NCBI GenBank assembly: GCA_949987565.1
Contig: OX465104.1
Span: 4,273,052 to 4,337,051, forward strand
Source: Luidia sarsii
Lineage: Eukaryota; Echinodermata; Asteroidea; Paxillosida; Luidiidae
DNA: 64,000 nucleotides
Reading direction: 5' to 3'
Shown: positions 54,401-61,806 of the stretch, one piece after another
Layout: the number at the start of each line of letters is the position of its first letter
Position numbering within the stretch: position 1 is the stretch's first letter
Position numbers and translations under genes: made by a program
Notes under the pieces: generated by a model
What the model was told of the DNA's origin: nothing
Seen by the model: only the letters and a program-made list of their open reading frames with translations
Database searches by the model: none

Positions 54401-57400
54401 CCAGCCCCGGCTAGGCCTGGGCAGACGACCCGGGTACCTAAAACCCGACCAAGGATAACGGTACCTACCCGGTTCCATTTTGTGGATTCAATTACCCCAT
54501 TTTTTCCTTTTTTTTTACCATTTGAAACATGGACTCTTTTGTATTGATGTCCTCTTTAGACAGTCGGGGGTGTTTTTGGAAGTGTCCATTGGGCGGTTAA
54601 CGTCCTGTAATTTTCTTTAGCAATGCCTGGCGTGGCGCCCTGATAACGGCCAACGGGCATGACGCAAAGTACTTCTGGGTTCGTCCGCGATGTTTTACAT
54701 CAAATTGTGGGTATCCGGGTACCTATTTATTGCAAAAAATCTCCACCCGGTTCCCGAAAAACCCGATTTTCGCCCAGGCCTATCCTAAGGCCAGAAAGGC
54801 ATGCACACTGCACTGGGCACCTGAGGTGATGGACAAGAGGCGATGACAGGGCAAAGGTCACAGGGGTGGTCAAAGGTCAAATGCTGGCCCAAGGTCCTAA
54901 GCCTGTCAAAGGTTCTAAGTCTGTCAAAGGTCATGATCTATCACGTCAAAGGTCGAAAAGGTCAACAGCTAGCCAAATGTAATGAGCAGGTCAAAGGTCA
55001 TAGGCCAGTTAAAGGTCGTAAGCCAGTTGAAGGTCATGAGCCAGTTAAAGGTTATAATCTAATCAGAGATCATGACCTGGTTAAAGGTCAAATATGGTGA
55101 GACATAATTATGTCCTAGAAGACTGAAGCCAGTTAAAGTCGTAAGCCAGTTAAAGGTCATAAGCCAGTTAAAGGTCATAAGCCAGTTAAAGGTCATAAGC
55201 CAGTTAAAGGTCATAAGCCAGTTAAAGGTCAAGAACTGGCCAAATGTAATGAGCAGGTCAAAGGTAATAGGCCAGTTAAAGGTCATAAGCCAGTTAAAGG
55301 TCATAAGCCAGTTAAAGGTCATAAGCCAGTTAAAGGTCAAGAACTGGCCAAATGTAATGAGCAGGTCAAAGGTAATAGGCCAGTTAAAGGTCATAAGCCA
55401 GTTAAAGGTCATAAGCCAGTTAAAGGTCATAAGCCAGATAAAGGTCAAGAACTGGCCAAATGTAATGAGCAGGCCAATCCTCCAGACAGGTTCAACGGCG
55501 GGACCTTACCTCCTGAAACACCCTCGACATCTCGCAGACCAGGCACTGATCGCTGGAGGCCATCTGGCAGTTGTGCTTATCGGCCAGGAAGAAATCCCTC
55601 AGCAGAGGCGTGTGCGTGAGGGCCTGGACGATGCAATTCATAAAGCACGTGTTGCCCAAGTTGATCAGTCCGCGTAGACCTAGGAGTCAATCACACAAGC
55701 AACATGTCAACTGACTATTAGCCAACAGTAAGACTTTAGGCTATGTAACGGTGGTGGAACTAATAAAGAGTATAGGTTTGCGGTGACACCATTCTGAAAA
55801 GAAGCAGAGGGTTTGACTAAACATTTTGGATGGTGTGCTCTGTCTGTCTTCCTCCTGAAGATGGACAGAGCACACCGTCTAAAACAGTGAAATGTCAAGC
55901 AGGACCCCATCTCCAAGGCAGAATGACGGGGACAAAACAAAAAGCTATTTCTTTTGTCCCTGTCATTCTGCCTTAAAAAAGAAGGTCCTCCTAGGATTAA
56001 AACATCAGGCCCTCGTAATTTGTAGTAGGCAAGCAGCTTGCAACAATTTTGCATGTTACTCTGCTTACATGTAAGTTCAAAAAAATTGGATCTGTTGCCG
56101 CCAGGCAGAGTGCGACAGATTGCATGCTGAGGAGGTCCAGCCTCGTCCTCAGTACCCACAATGCCTCTCACCTATCGTTGAATTTGACGTGATCTTTCTG
56201 CGCTTGGGATTCTGTCGTAAGAGCTGGGCTTCTGACGCCGACACTTCCCAGGACAGAAAGGCATGCACACTGCATGGGGCACCTGAGGGTATAGACAGGA
56301 GGCAATGAGAGGGCAAAGGTCACAGGGGGTGTTCAAAGGTCATAGGGGTTGGTCAAAGGTCCAGGGGTGGTCAAAGGTCACATGCTGGCCAAAGGTCCTT
56401 AGCTTGTCAAAGGTCAGGATCTATCACGTGAAAGGTCGAAAAGGTCACGAGCTGGCCAAATGTAATGAGAAGGTTAAAGGTCATAAGCCAGTTAAAGGTC
56501 ACAAGCTAGATAAAGGTCACAAGCCAGATAAAGGTCACAAGCCAGTTAAAGGTCATAAGCCAGTTAAAGGTCATAAGCCACTTAAACGTCATAAGCCAGT
56601 TGTAGGTTATAATCTAATCAGAGGTCACGACCTCGTTAAAGGTCAAATATGGTGAGACATAATTATGTCCTAGAAGACTGAAGCCAAAGGTTTGGATTCC
56701 GAATCCAAATTGTAATTTTTTCCCTAAAATTAACTTGAATCTGAATGTTTGTGATTCACAAAACGACTGGGTTTCTGGGCTGCAATGAATGTCTATTAAA
56801 ACTCCTAGTATACATACATGTACTTTGTGGCATGACTTATAGCCAGTTGGATTGTGACTGGTTCAGTAAGTCTGCAGTAGGCTTTGTAATAAGCACCAAG
56901 TGCTCAGTGCTTAGCCCGATTGCCTGCTTAAAAAAAAAACACAGGCAGCTTGGGAAGGTTTCGAACCCGCAACTCCTGGCTTTTAGCTGTATGGGAGAAC
57001 ACTCTCCAAGAGTGACCAGTCTGGGAAAGGGGGTGGGGGTTACTCACCTACAAATTTGGCAGCTTTGGTTTTTTCCTCTTTGGCAATCGCCTCAAACTCC
57101 TGGTCGTACACGTAGTCACCACAAGAATAGCAGTAAACAGCACCATGGGTTAGATCAACGGCTGGCGATAAACAAGAAGACACGGGAAAAAGTTTGTTAA
57201 ATTTGTTAAAAACTTCCTGGTCAGTTTGTCCTTGACTTGTTTGACTTCATAATTTTTTTTTACAAAGTTGAAGAGTGTCAGAGTCCTATCCCAAGTAGGC
57301 AGGACCTTTGACCTTTGACATTTGACTGGGTCCTACTAGGAAGGAGACATCAAGGTCGGGGAAGATTCCTTTACCAAGGTTGTGCTTGGTTGCCTTTGCG

Positions 57401-59806
57401 TGGTCGTGTATATGACCCGATGAGTAGCAGCCGAAGAATACACAGTACAGGCAGGAGTGTAGCCGAAGGTCGGGCTGACGGCAGACGTGACATAGACACG
57501 CACGGGCCTGCCAAAAGGGGGGAAAAAAAGAACAAAAAAACTCCATTAAGATTGGCTTTTTTACAGAAACATATCCACAATCAATCTAACAGCTGGGGTT
57601 GACAAATCCTGTTGTGCGTATGATACCTGGGATAACTAACATCAGCCCAGGATATTCCCTGCATATTAAAACTGTGAGGCAGTCCACCTCACATTTTTGA
57701 CGGACCACGGACAATTTGTCTCCAAAACTTGCCACCTCTGGTTGGACTGCCAGGCAAACTTTGCCAACTTGTGCAATGTTATCGCTAGACCGTACAGTAC
57801 CATCAAATTCCATATCAAAAGGAAATAGTTTTGCTCTAATTTTAAAACATATAATTAATTAACGATCTCTGGTTGAAAGTTTACCTTCATGATGAAGACT
57901 ACTTGGTGCAAATGTTTGGTTTAGTTTTCTCTGAGTAACAAAATCTACCCAGTACTTTGTGACTGGTGAGTATGTATGTAACGATAGATGGTCTTCATTG
58001 GAGAATACGGGTTTATCATGTGAAGATTTCTTCGGAACCTCAGCCAGACAGGCAATCTTTGAGAGAAAAGGATATCATTTTACGTGTACATCAAAATCAT
58101 TTGTTTTGAACTGAATTGGAAAGTATAGTTCAGAAATATCTGGGTAATAACTAATGCACAAACCAAGACATACTGTAGCTGAGTCCATGGTACATGTATA
58201 TGATCCTCTGATTAACTTAAAATCAAATTGATGACATTGTTAACATAATTAGGAGGGTGTGAGTTCATGGACTGATAGCAGTAACTTTATAAGTTGAGTG
58301 CGGCATTTGATTGGCAGCCCATCGCAGCATAAACAGGTGCATCAGATTGTGACAGACTGCATCCCCGTATTGCATAACCCAGACATTATTGCATATCCCT
58401 TGAAACCTAAGGTCTTGGTTTCATCTCCACATCCAACTCTACCTCTTTGCCTATAAAATTTGTTCCAAATTTGCAATGAATTTCCCTTAGATCGCCGAAT
58501 CCTATCATTCTGGAAGATTGGGAAAACAAACACTTTACACAGAATCAAAACGTCAGTAAGCAGTTGGCAACATTTTTGTAATATCACTTTAGAATCAAAA
58601 CGGATTACATCAAAATGTCACTGTTTCTAGGCCCACTAAATTTTGAGATTTGCATTTTGGTAAAATTTAGTCAGTGAGGAGTTTGCAACATTTGTTTGTA
58701 TATTTTGTTACACTTTAGACAAGAAGTTTAATGCTGGACATAAACAAACAAAGAAAGAGACTTCAGCCTTCAGGTTGAATACATTTTGAACTTACAAAAA
58801 GAAACAACAAATCTCACTACCACACCAGTTGTAATGGCAAATTGAAATTTGTGACTCTTCAATTCTGTGTCTGTTTAGCCAAAACATTTTCAAGTCATGA
58901 GGTAACCACTATAACTATAAATAAGTATAACCAACTCTTTAAAAGTTAGTTGGACCATGGTTAAACCTGATGACTTCTGTTACTAATACTACTATTACTA
59001 GTCAGTACTTTTTATATAGTATTTAAAATACTAGCTAGTACTAGTAGTAGTACTACTACTTAGTACTAGTACTACTACTTACTAGTACTACTACTACTTA
59101 GTACTAGTACTTAGTACTACTACTAGTACTTGTAGTATTTAGTAGTAGTCTAAGAAACAACTTCTTCAGTATCAATATCAATATTTGTAAGAATTCATTC
59201 AGAAACAATCCGTTTGAAATTTAAGTGGAATCGGGGTGTTTTTTGAGAGGAAAGGGGCCGGAAGAAAAGGGTTTAGATGAACTGAGATCAACTGTTCAGA
59301 GAACAATGGAAATAAGCCGAATCCGTGTGGGTACACACGGGAAGAAACCACTCCTTTACTCGGGCCTACTGTCCCACCCAACCCAACAAATTAATCACGG
59401 TTTACTGCCGATCGCGTTTTGAAACCCCCCATCCCCCCAATCGACCCCGACCAGTGACTTTGTCACGGGCAAAGCATCGCTGCAAATCGATCATTTCGTG
59501 CCGGGGATGAGAGCGATTCCAGGGGTGGACAACGCAAGCCCAGTTAGCAAGCCAGGATATTATCTGACCTCAGCTGACGAGGTAACAATCACACCGCAGT
59601 TAGCGAGTCTGTGTGTAGTGATCGACCTTGGTGTTCGGGCACAACAAAATGCCGGTGATTTTTTTATTTTTTAAATTTTCCCTTACCTTTCTCTTGATAG
59701 CCGCTTGCGTACTGCAGGAGACGAAATAAGACAAAATTAACCTGTAGGGTGTGGATCCGTTCACGGCCTTGAAGTTGGCCACGTGTGGACACCCAGACAG
59801 ACTCAT
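39390..59806 (-). CDS. USP22: USP22, SAGA-complex ubiquitin hydrolase (complete, 13 coding exons)
   Basis: Removes ubiquitin from histone H2B (and H2A) as part of the SAGA deubiquitinase module. Exons, 5' to 3': 59806-59687, 57507-57375, 57161-57048, 56243-56172, 55679-55510, 47840-47693, 46222-46120, 44596-44448, 43454-43352, 42625-42499, 41943-41795, 40381-40232, 39432-39390. Total 1581 nt, 526 residues (human 525), phase closed everywhere. N-terminal zf-[38 protein letters not shown] and VYCYSC. USP domain: catalytic Cys158 in GNTCFMNC, His480 in TGHYT, Asp near 496 in KCDDA. Structural zinc cysteines in TCQSC and KCSRC. Ends [10 protein letters not shown]. It starts at an ATG only five residues before the first zinc ligand, so the N-terminus is shorter than in human. 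A splice-acceptor-like tgcag lies just upstream, hinting at a non-coding first exon. Confidence 0.96.
40232..40381 (-). CDS. USP22: USP22 exon 12 with catalytic histidine
   Basis: Reads [19 protein letters not shown], then [10 protein letters not shown] and VLNSEG. Donor GTGAGT. Confidence 0.96.
40520..41165. repeat. 62-bp minisatellite in USP22 intron
   Basis: About eleven copies of a unit with tttgtctacccacatcaggt and ggtagacagggtcatcacac. Anchors are at 40535, 40598, 40660, 40720, 40782, 40844 and 40906. It resumes at 41643-41705 after an insertion. Confidence 0.95.
41166..41642 (+). pseudogene. Non-LTR retrotransposon ORF2 C-terminal fragment
   Basis: A 154-residue open frame with [36 protein letters not shown] and DRAGWQKR. 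This is the familiar region after the RT domain in RTE/CR1-type elements (LLYG.E.W, RRLRLAGH, DR..W). It is inserted mid-unit in the 62-bp array, with unit sequence continuing as atcgggtgactg at 41647. Two stops end the frame. Confidence 0.75.
41795..41943 (-). CDS. USP22: USP22 exon 11
   Basis: Reads [19 protein letters not shown], then [11 protein letters not shown] and a divergent tail. Acceptor tttttgcag, donor GTGAGT. Confidence 0.94.
41995..42478. repeat. 20-bp minisatellite in USP22 intron
   Basis: About 24 copies of acatctcaagacatttcgag with variants, ending about 20 bp from the USP22 exon 10 donor (42498). Confidence 0.95.
42499..42625 (-). CDS. USP22: USP22 exon 10
   Basis: Reads [18 protein letters not shown] then [20 protein letters not shown], the second zinc-binding cysteine pair of the USP domain. 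Confidence 0.96.
42850..42905 (-). repeat. Penelope-type terminus, solo
   Basis: Minus-strand gagaaaggtcctgctaggat and caaaacgtcaggccc. Confidence 0.7.
43235..43320 (+). repeat. Interspersed repeat, inverted copy of 39475-39550
   Basis: Shares tgtgcatgtg.gcagttgc and tgtggtgggtgtggcctact with the reverse complement of 39475-39550 near the USP22 3' end. Confidence 0.6.
43352..43454 (-). CDS. USP22: USP22 exon 9
   Basis: Reads [18 protein letters not shown] and ends SLDDCLR, the variable insert before the conserved DCLRRFTRPE. Donor GTAGGG. Confidence 0.9.
43904..44120. mobile_element. GGCTTAGGCTC-ended MITE, copy 2
   Basis: Inverted ends aatgaaggcttaggctcggg and cccgagcctaagccttcatt, about 215 bp; internal sequence shared with 26245-26525. 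Confidence 0.75.
44145..44397. mobile_element. CCCGGCTTAGGCTC-ended MITE, copy 3
   Basis: ggggccttttccaaaacccg on the left and its near-complement on the right; about 250 bp. Confidence 0.8.
44448..44596 (-). CDS. USP22: USP22 exon 8
   Basis: Reads [17 protein letters not shown] then a Ser-rich variable stretch. Donor GTAGGG, acceptor ccccag. Confidence 0.95.
44647..44935. mobile_element. piggyBac-like MITE
   Basis: agcccctgaacaacattggt to accaatgttgtgtatgggct, TTAA left (44643-44646), CTAA right. Confidence 0.75.
44940..45182. repeat. Penelope-type flank and hairpin
   Basis: ggtttgcggtgacaccacgt family flank, then gatcctagcaggacgtttct and, inverted at 45145, gaaaggtcctgctaggatca. Confidence 0.65.
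45300..45790. repeat. Diffuse GCAGGATTNGGGTC-type repeats
   Basis: Many imperfect copies of ttgcaggattcgggtcat without a fixed period, in a USP22 intron. Confidence 0.5.
46120..46222 (-). CDS. USP22: USP22 exon 7
   Basis: Reads [18 protein letters not shown] then [14 protein letters not shown] with the first zinc-cysteine pair. Acceptor ctccaag. Confidence 0.95.
46316..46680. mobile_element. piggyBac-like MITE, second subfamily
   Basis: aaggcccaatacaacattgg to cccaatgttgtattcggcct, with TTAA at 46312-46315 and 46681-46684. Confidence 0.8.
46755..46800 (-). repeat. Penelope-type terminus, solo
   Basis: Minus-strand gagaaaggtcccactaggat followed by caaaatgtcaggccc. Confidence 0.6.
47035..47370 (+). 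mobile_element. Two adjacent tRNA-derived SINEs
   Basis: A boxes at about 47103 and 47283; B boxes GGTTCAAGTCCC near 47150 and GGTTCAAGTCTC near 47330; each with the family tail. Two extra or changed bases in the tRNA part argue against functional tRNAs. Confidence 0.8.
47693..47840 (-). CDS. USP22: USP22 exon 6
   Basis: Reads [19 protein letters not shown], then [19 protein letters not shown] and VLHRHCK, the QQDAHEF USP signature. Acceptor attttcag, donor GTGAGC. Confidence 0.97.
47895..48010 (+). mobile_element. SINE fragment with B box
   Basis: ctcaggttcaagtccaagtc and the tail; the A-box half is missing. Confidence 0.6.
48109..48272. mobile_element. pogo/mariner-like MITE, copy 2
   Basis: Right end cgttatagcgatgttccact, inner cgttatagc and tatagcggtcgctcg; inverted counterpart of 2918-3092. 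Confidence 0.6.
48738..50369. mobile_element. 1.63-kb DNA element with repeated GTGACTCGCGTTAC motif
   Basis: Ends GGGCATTTCCA and its complement, flanked by TAGA on both sides (48734-48737, 50370-50373). The 14-mer occurs at 48751, 48930, 49118, 49133, 49779, 49812 and 49828, plus one-mismatch at 49994: four copies in the left part, four in the right, all direct. Looks like a transposon with subterminal transposase-binding repeats. A 4-bp duplication fits Sola- or Chapaev-type elements, not proven. Confidence 0.7.
49395..49764 (-). pseudogene. Possible decayed transposase C-terminal fragment
   Basis: Two overlapping minus frames read [20 protein letters not shown] and, after an apparent frameshift, [12 protein letters not shown], later [10 protein letters not shown]. 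The alternating hydrophobic pattern is protein-like and lies centrally between the 14-mer clusters. I do not recognise the family with certainty. Confidence 0.3.
50374..51785. other. USP22: USP22 intron, no feature recognised
   Basis: AT-rich; nothing beyond short A/T runs. Confidence 0.4.
51790..52075. mobile_element. piggyBac-like MITE, right end lost
   Basis: Starts agcccctacacaacattggt, collinear with 32343-32667 with an internal deletion, and stops near catatgttgtgc without its right TIR. Confidence 0.7.
52080..53960. other. USP22: USP22 intron, AT-rich, few features
   Basis: 53110-53270 has two copies of gcggctgcagccatttccca around gctagctagcggct, related to 35720-35755. Nothing else recognised. 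Confidence 0.4.
54060..54340 (+). mobile_element. Near-complete tRNA-derived SINE
   Basis: 5' region atccctgaagatatacagca and gactggcgcccccaccccgg, A box near 54190, B box GGTTCAAGTCC near 54237, tail to about 54330. Best complete copy for a family consensus. Confidence 0.85.
54362..54384 (+). repeat. (CAT)n microsatellite
   Basis: Seven CAT units. Confidence 0.9.
54410..54783. mobile_element. hAT-like MITE
   Basis: Inverted ends taggcctgggc and gcccaggccta with inner cccgggtacc/ggtacc segments; no clear 8-bp duplication. Confidence 0.55.
54787..55470 (+). repeat. AGGTCA-rich 18-bp minisatellite, copy A
   Basis: Units of cataagccagttaaaggt with higher-order segments (aactggccaaatgtaatgag at three places). 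Its start (aaggcatgcacactgc) and its aaatatggtgagacataatt segment also occur at 56258-56690. It ends about 40 bp from the USP22 exon 5 donor. Confidence 0.95.
55510..55679 (-). CDS. USP22: USP22 exon 5 with catalytic cysteine
   Basis: Reads [20 protein letters not shown], then [16 protein letters not shown] and [12 protein letters not shown]. Donor GTAAGG, acceptor cctag. Confidence 0.97.
55768..56010. repeat. Penelope-type termini in hairpin arrangement
   Basis: ggtttgcggtgacaccattc flank, a palindrome around gtgctctgtct/gacagagcac (55838-55880), and gaaggtcctcctaggattaa followed by acatcaggccc at 55980-56012. Confidence 0.6.
56172..56243 (-). CDS. USP22: USP22 exon 4
   Basis: Reads [19 protein letters not shown] and ends STI, the basic linker before the catalytic domain. 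Two in-frame acceptors exist: gggaag at 56244 and gtcag at 56232, differing by 12 nt. Confidence 0.88.
   Translation of the reverse strand, partial: CRRQKPSSYDRIPSAERSRQIQR
56258..56690 (+). repeat. AGGTCA-rich minisatellite, copy B
   Basis: Same flanks and units as copy A but shorter. It lies just upstream (minus strand) of the USP22 exon 4 acceptor. Confidence 0.93.
57048..57161 (-). CDS. USP22: USP22 exon 3, zf-UBP end
   Basis: Reads [19 protein letters not shown] then [12 protein letters not shown]; the Cys pair completes the zinc finger. Donor GTGAGT. Confidence 0.93.
57375..57507 (-). CDS. USP22: USP22 exon 2, zf-UBP core
   Basis: Reads [19 protein letters not shown], then [17 protein letters not shown] and AKATKHNL. 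Acceptor tggcag, donor GTAAAG. Confidence 0.95.
57520..59680 (-). other. USP22: USP22 intron 1 (coding), no gene inside
   Basis: Contains a decayed Penelope-type segment near 58620-58700 (ttgcattttggtaaaatttag) and a (TAGTACTAC)n microsatellite at 58980-59150. Otherwise unremarkable. Confidence 0.5.
58980..59150. repeat. AGTACTACT microsatellite
   Basis: Irregular repeats of tagtactactac and tagtactagt; self-complementary. Confidence 0.85.
59687..59806 (-). CDS. USP22: USP22 exon 1 (first coding)
   Basis: ATG at 59806-59804; reads [18 protein letters not shown] and ends AAIKRK at donor GTAAGG. The Cys-x-His pair is the first zf-UBP ligand set. A tttgcag 6 nt upstream of the ATG may be an acceptor. 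Confidence 0.85.
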
Positions 59807-59989
59807 GATGAGCTGCAAAACACGGTTTTATTCTCGATTTTTTCTTCAGGTTTTTTTTTTTTTTTTTGCGTCTCGCAGAATGACATTCGTGTGTGTATGC
59901 GCTCAGTACATGGGTCTCGGCGTTCGATGCACTAGTATAATAATGCGCACGCACTGAGTGCACACTGCGATTGTCAACAAATGCGTTCG

Positions 59990-60230
59990 AAGCATGCGGA
60001 AAAATGGTCTGGCTCCGCGGCGGGTCGGGACCGCGACAACCAGCCGCCTTAAACAGCGCCCTCTAACGTCCTCGAGGGCAGCTCGGAAACCACCCCCCCC
60101 CCTATTTAGTCCGGTGCTCCGTTTCTCCGGTACTCTGTATTGGAATCGGCGTGTGTGGAGCCTGGGTGCCGTGCCACCTACACATGTGGGGGATTTCGCT
60201 TCCGGGTTCGTGACTTGGGATGACCTCGTT
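59990..60230 (-). promoter_or_regulatory. USP22: Candidate USP22 promoter region
   Basis: GC- and CpG-rich patch between the head-to-head genes, with a minus-strand CCGGAAGC (ETS-type) near 60195. No TATA box. Inference from position and composition. Confidence 0.3.
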
Positions 60231-60239
60231 CAGTCAGCT

Positions 60240-61010
60240 GCTGCAGTCAACGCGGTTACCTGGGAATAAGTGGGATATTTTTGGACGGGTAGGTAGATCA
60301 TGGAAGAAGAATCTACTTGATCTGAGGGATCGATCGCAAACAATCATGGGGGAAAAGGGATGCTGTAAAATGATACAGACCTGAGCTGTTTGAAAACACT
60401 TTGATGATTATAAAATCCTGTTTTTAAAACCACGGTACCGATGTTTAAAAAATGTTGGTTTCGGCATTTGGAAACTTTCGGTTTCGTTTCTCGATTCGAG
60501 TTAATATTATTATTAATTAATAATAAGTGTTTTAACTTTTATCAAGTGGTTGCTAATTCGTTTTAGCAATAGCATTATCAACCCAAGTATAGTGTCTGAT
60601 TGCACTGGTATTACTTTCATTCATATTAGCATTAAAATCACACTTGTTTTAATGAATAATGGTAACGTCACTTTTTTAACAAAAGAATGAAAGACAATGA
60701 AAGTCAATAGAGCCTCATGAATATTAATGAAGGTCACGCTGTGGCAGTGGGGTCACAGAGGGGTGGGGGGGGGGGTTTAAACAATTGGAACGTTCCAAAA
60801 ATAACCCCAAAATAATTATTTCCAGTAACGCTTTTTTCACCAAATTTATATTGCCCGCCCCCTCCAAATTTTGAAAGGGGGCGATCGTGAGGTCCAAGAT
60901 ATATTCGATCTAGTCAAGCAGGGAAAACCCTCATTGAGTCTGTACTCTCCCTGTCATCGGGAAACTTGTATTGAGTTGTAAGTTGTAGCTAGTCTTAGCT
61001 TGAGTAATGT
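60240..61010. other. Intergenic between USP22 and DHRS7B
   Basis: AT-rich; a poly-G run at 60762. No ORF or recognised element. Confidence 0.4.
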
Positions 61011-61014
61011 TTAA

Positions 61015-61197
61015 CGCAGTGGCTGTTGTTACGGCAGTCGTCCGTGTGGTTCCCTGACTTGATTGTATTTCGTCAGCATTGCAGGCTGGTTGAACCAGTC
61101 TATTAGCTGATAGTCTGGTTCCAAGAGCTAAACATCCTGACAAATACTGTGAAGTCAGGGAAGCACACGGACGACTGCCGTAACAACAGCCACTGCG
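61015..61197. mobile_element. 183-bp MITE, copy 2
   Basis: Same length and sequence as 15394-15576 except gggaagcac for gggaaccac near 61160. Confidence 0.92.
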
Positions 61198-61608
61198 AAT
61201 ATTTTATGAGGGTAAGCTCCAATCAATGCACAGCACTGCTTTTCATAGAGGCCCTCAGTACATATTACAAAATAGTCAAACACATACCAGATAAAATAAC
61301 TTACTTATCCGTAAACTTATACACACAAATATAATCAATACATTAAGAATAAAATTAAAACGAAATAAGGTCTTACATTGGCCTTTCATAAAAAAATACA
61401 CAAAATACACACACAAAAAACATAGAAGCTATCCATAATATTAAAGACATCAATATTTTGTAAAAAACTCCTGACATGTAAAATACGGAATTAGATTTAG
61501 TGAGATATAATTATAATTGGGTTAAAATGAGGATGATTATAATATACACAGAATACCATATTGCACATTACATATTAAGAAAGTGTTCCTTGTCATTTCT
61601 TCCTGCAG

Positions 61609-61806
61609 TCCTTGCATAGAGACGGAGCGTCGCCATGGAGACGTTGCAGAAGATGACCGCCTCCCCCTTGCAGCTGGCCGCGGGCCTGGTCCTCGGCAGT
61701 CTGGGATTGGTGTGGATGTGGCATCGCATTGCACGACAACGACGCCGTGCACTACTAAGGGACAAAGTAGTCCTCATCACCGGAGCGAGCTCCGGTCTCG
61801 GAGAAG
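61609..61806 (+). CDS. DHRS7B: DHRS7B exon with start codon
   Basis: Acceptor ttcctgcag at 61608 implies an upstream non-coding exon. Coding starts at 61635 and ends KVVLITGASSGLGE plus one base; donor GTGATA. Confidence 0.88.

Noticed and set aside
54843..55677. Lys/Val/Gly repeat ORFs in both AGGTCA arrays
   Set aside because: 18 bp is a multiple of three, so any frame stays open; they lie in USP22 introns.
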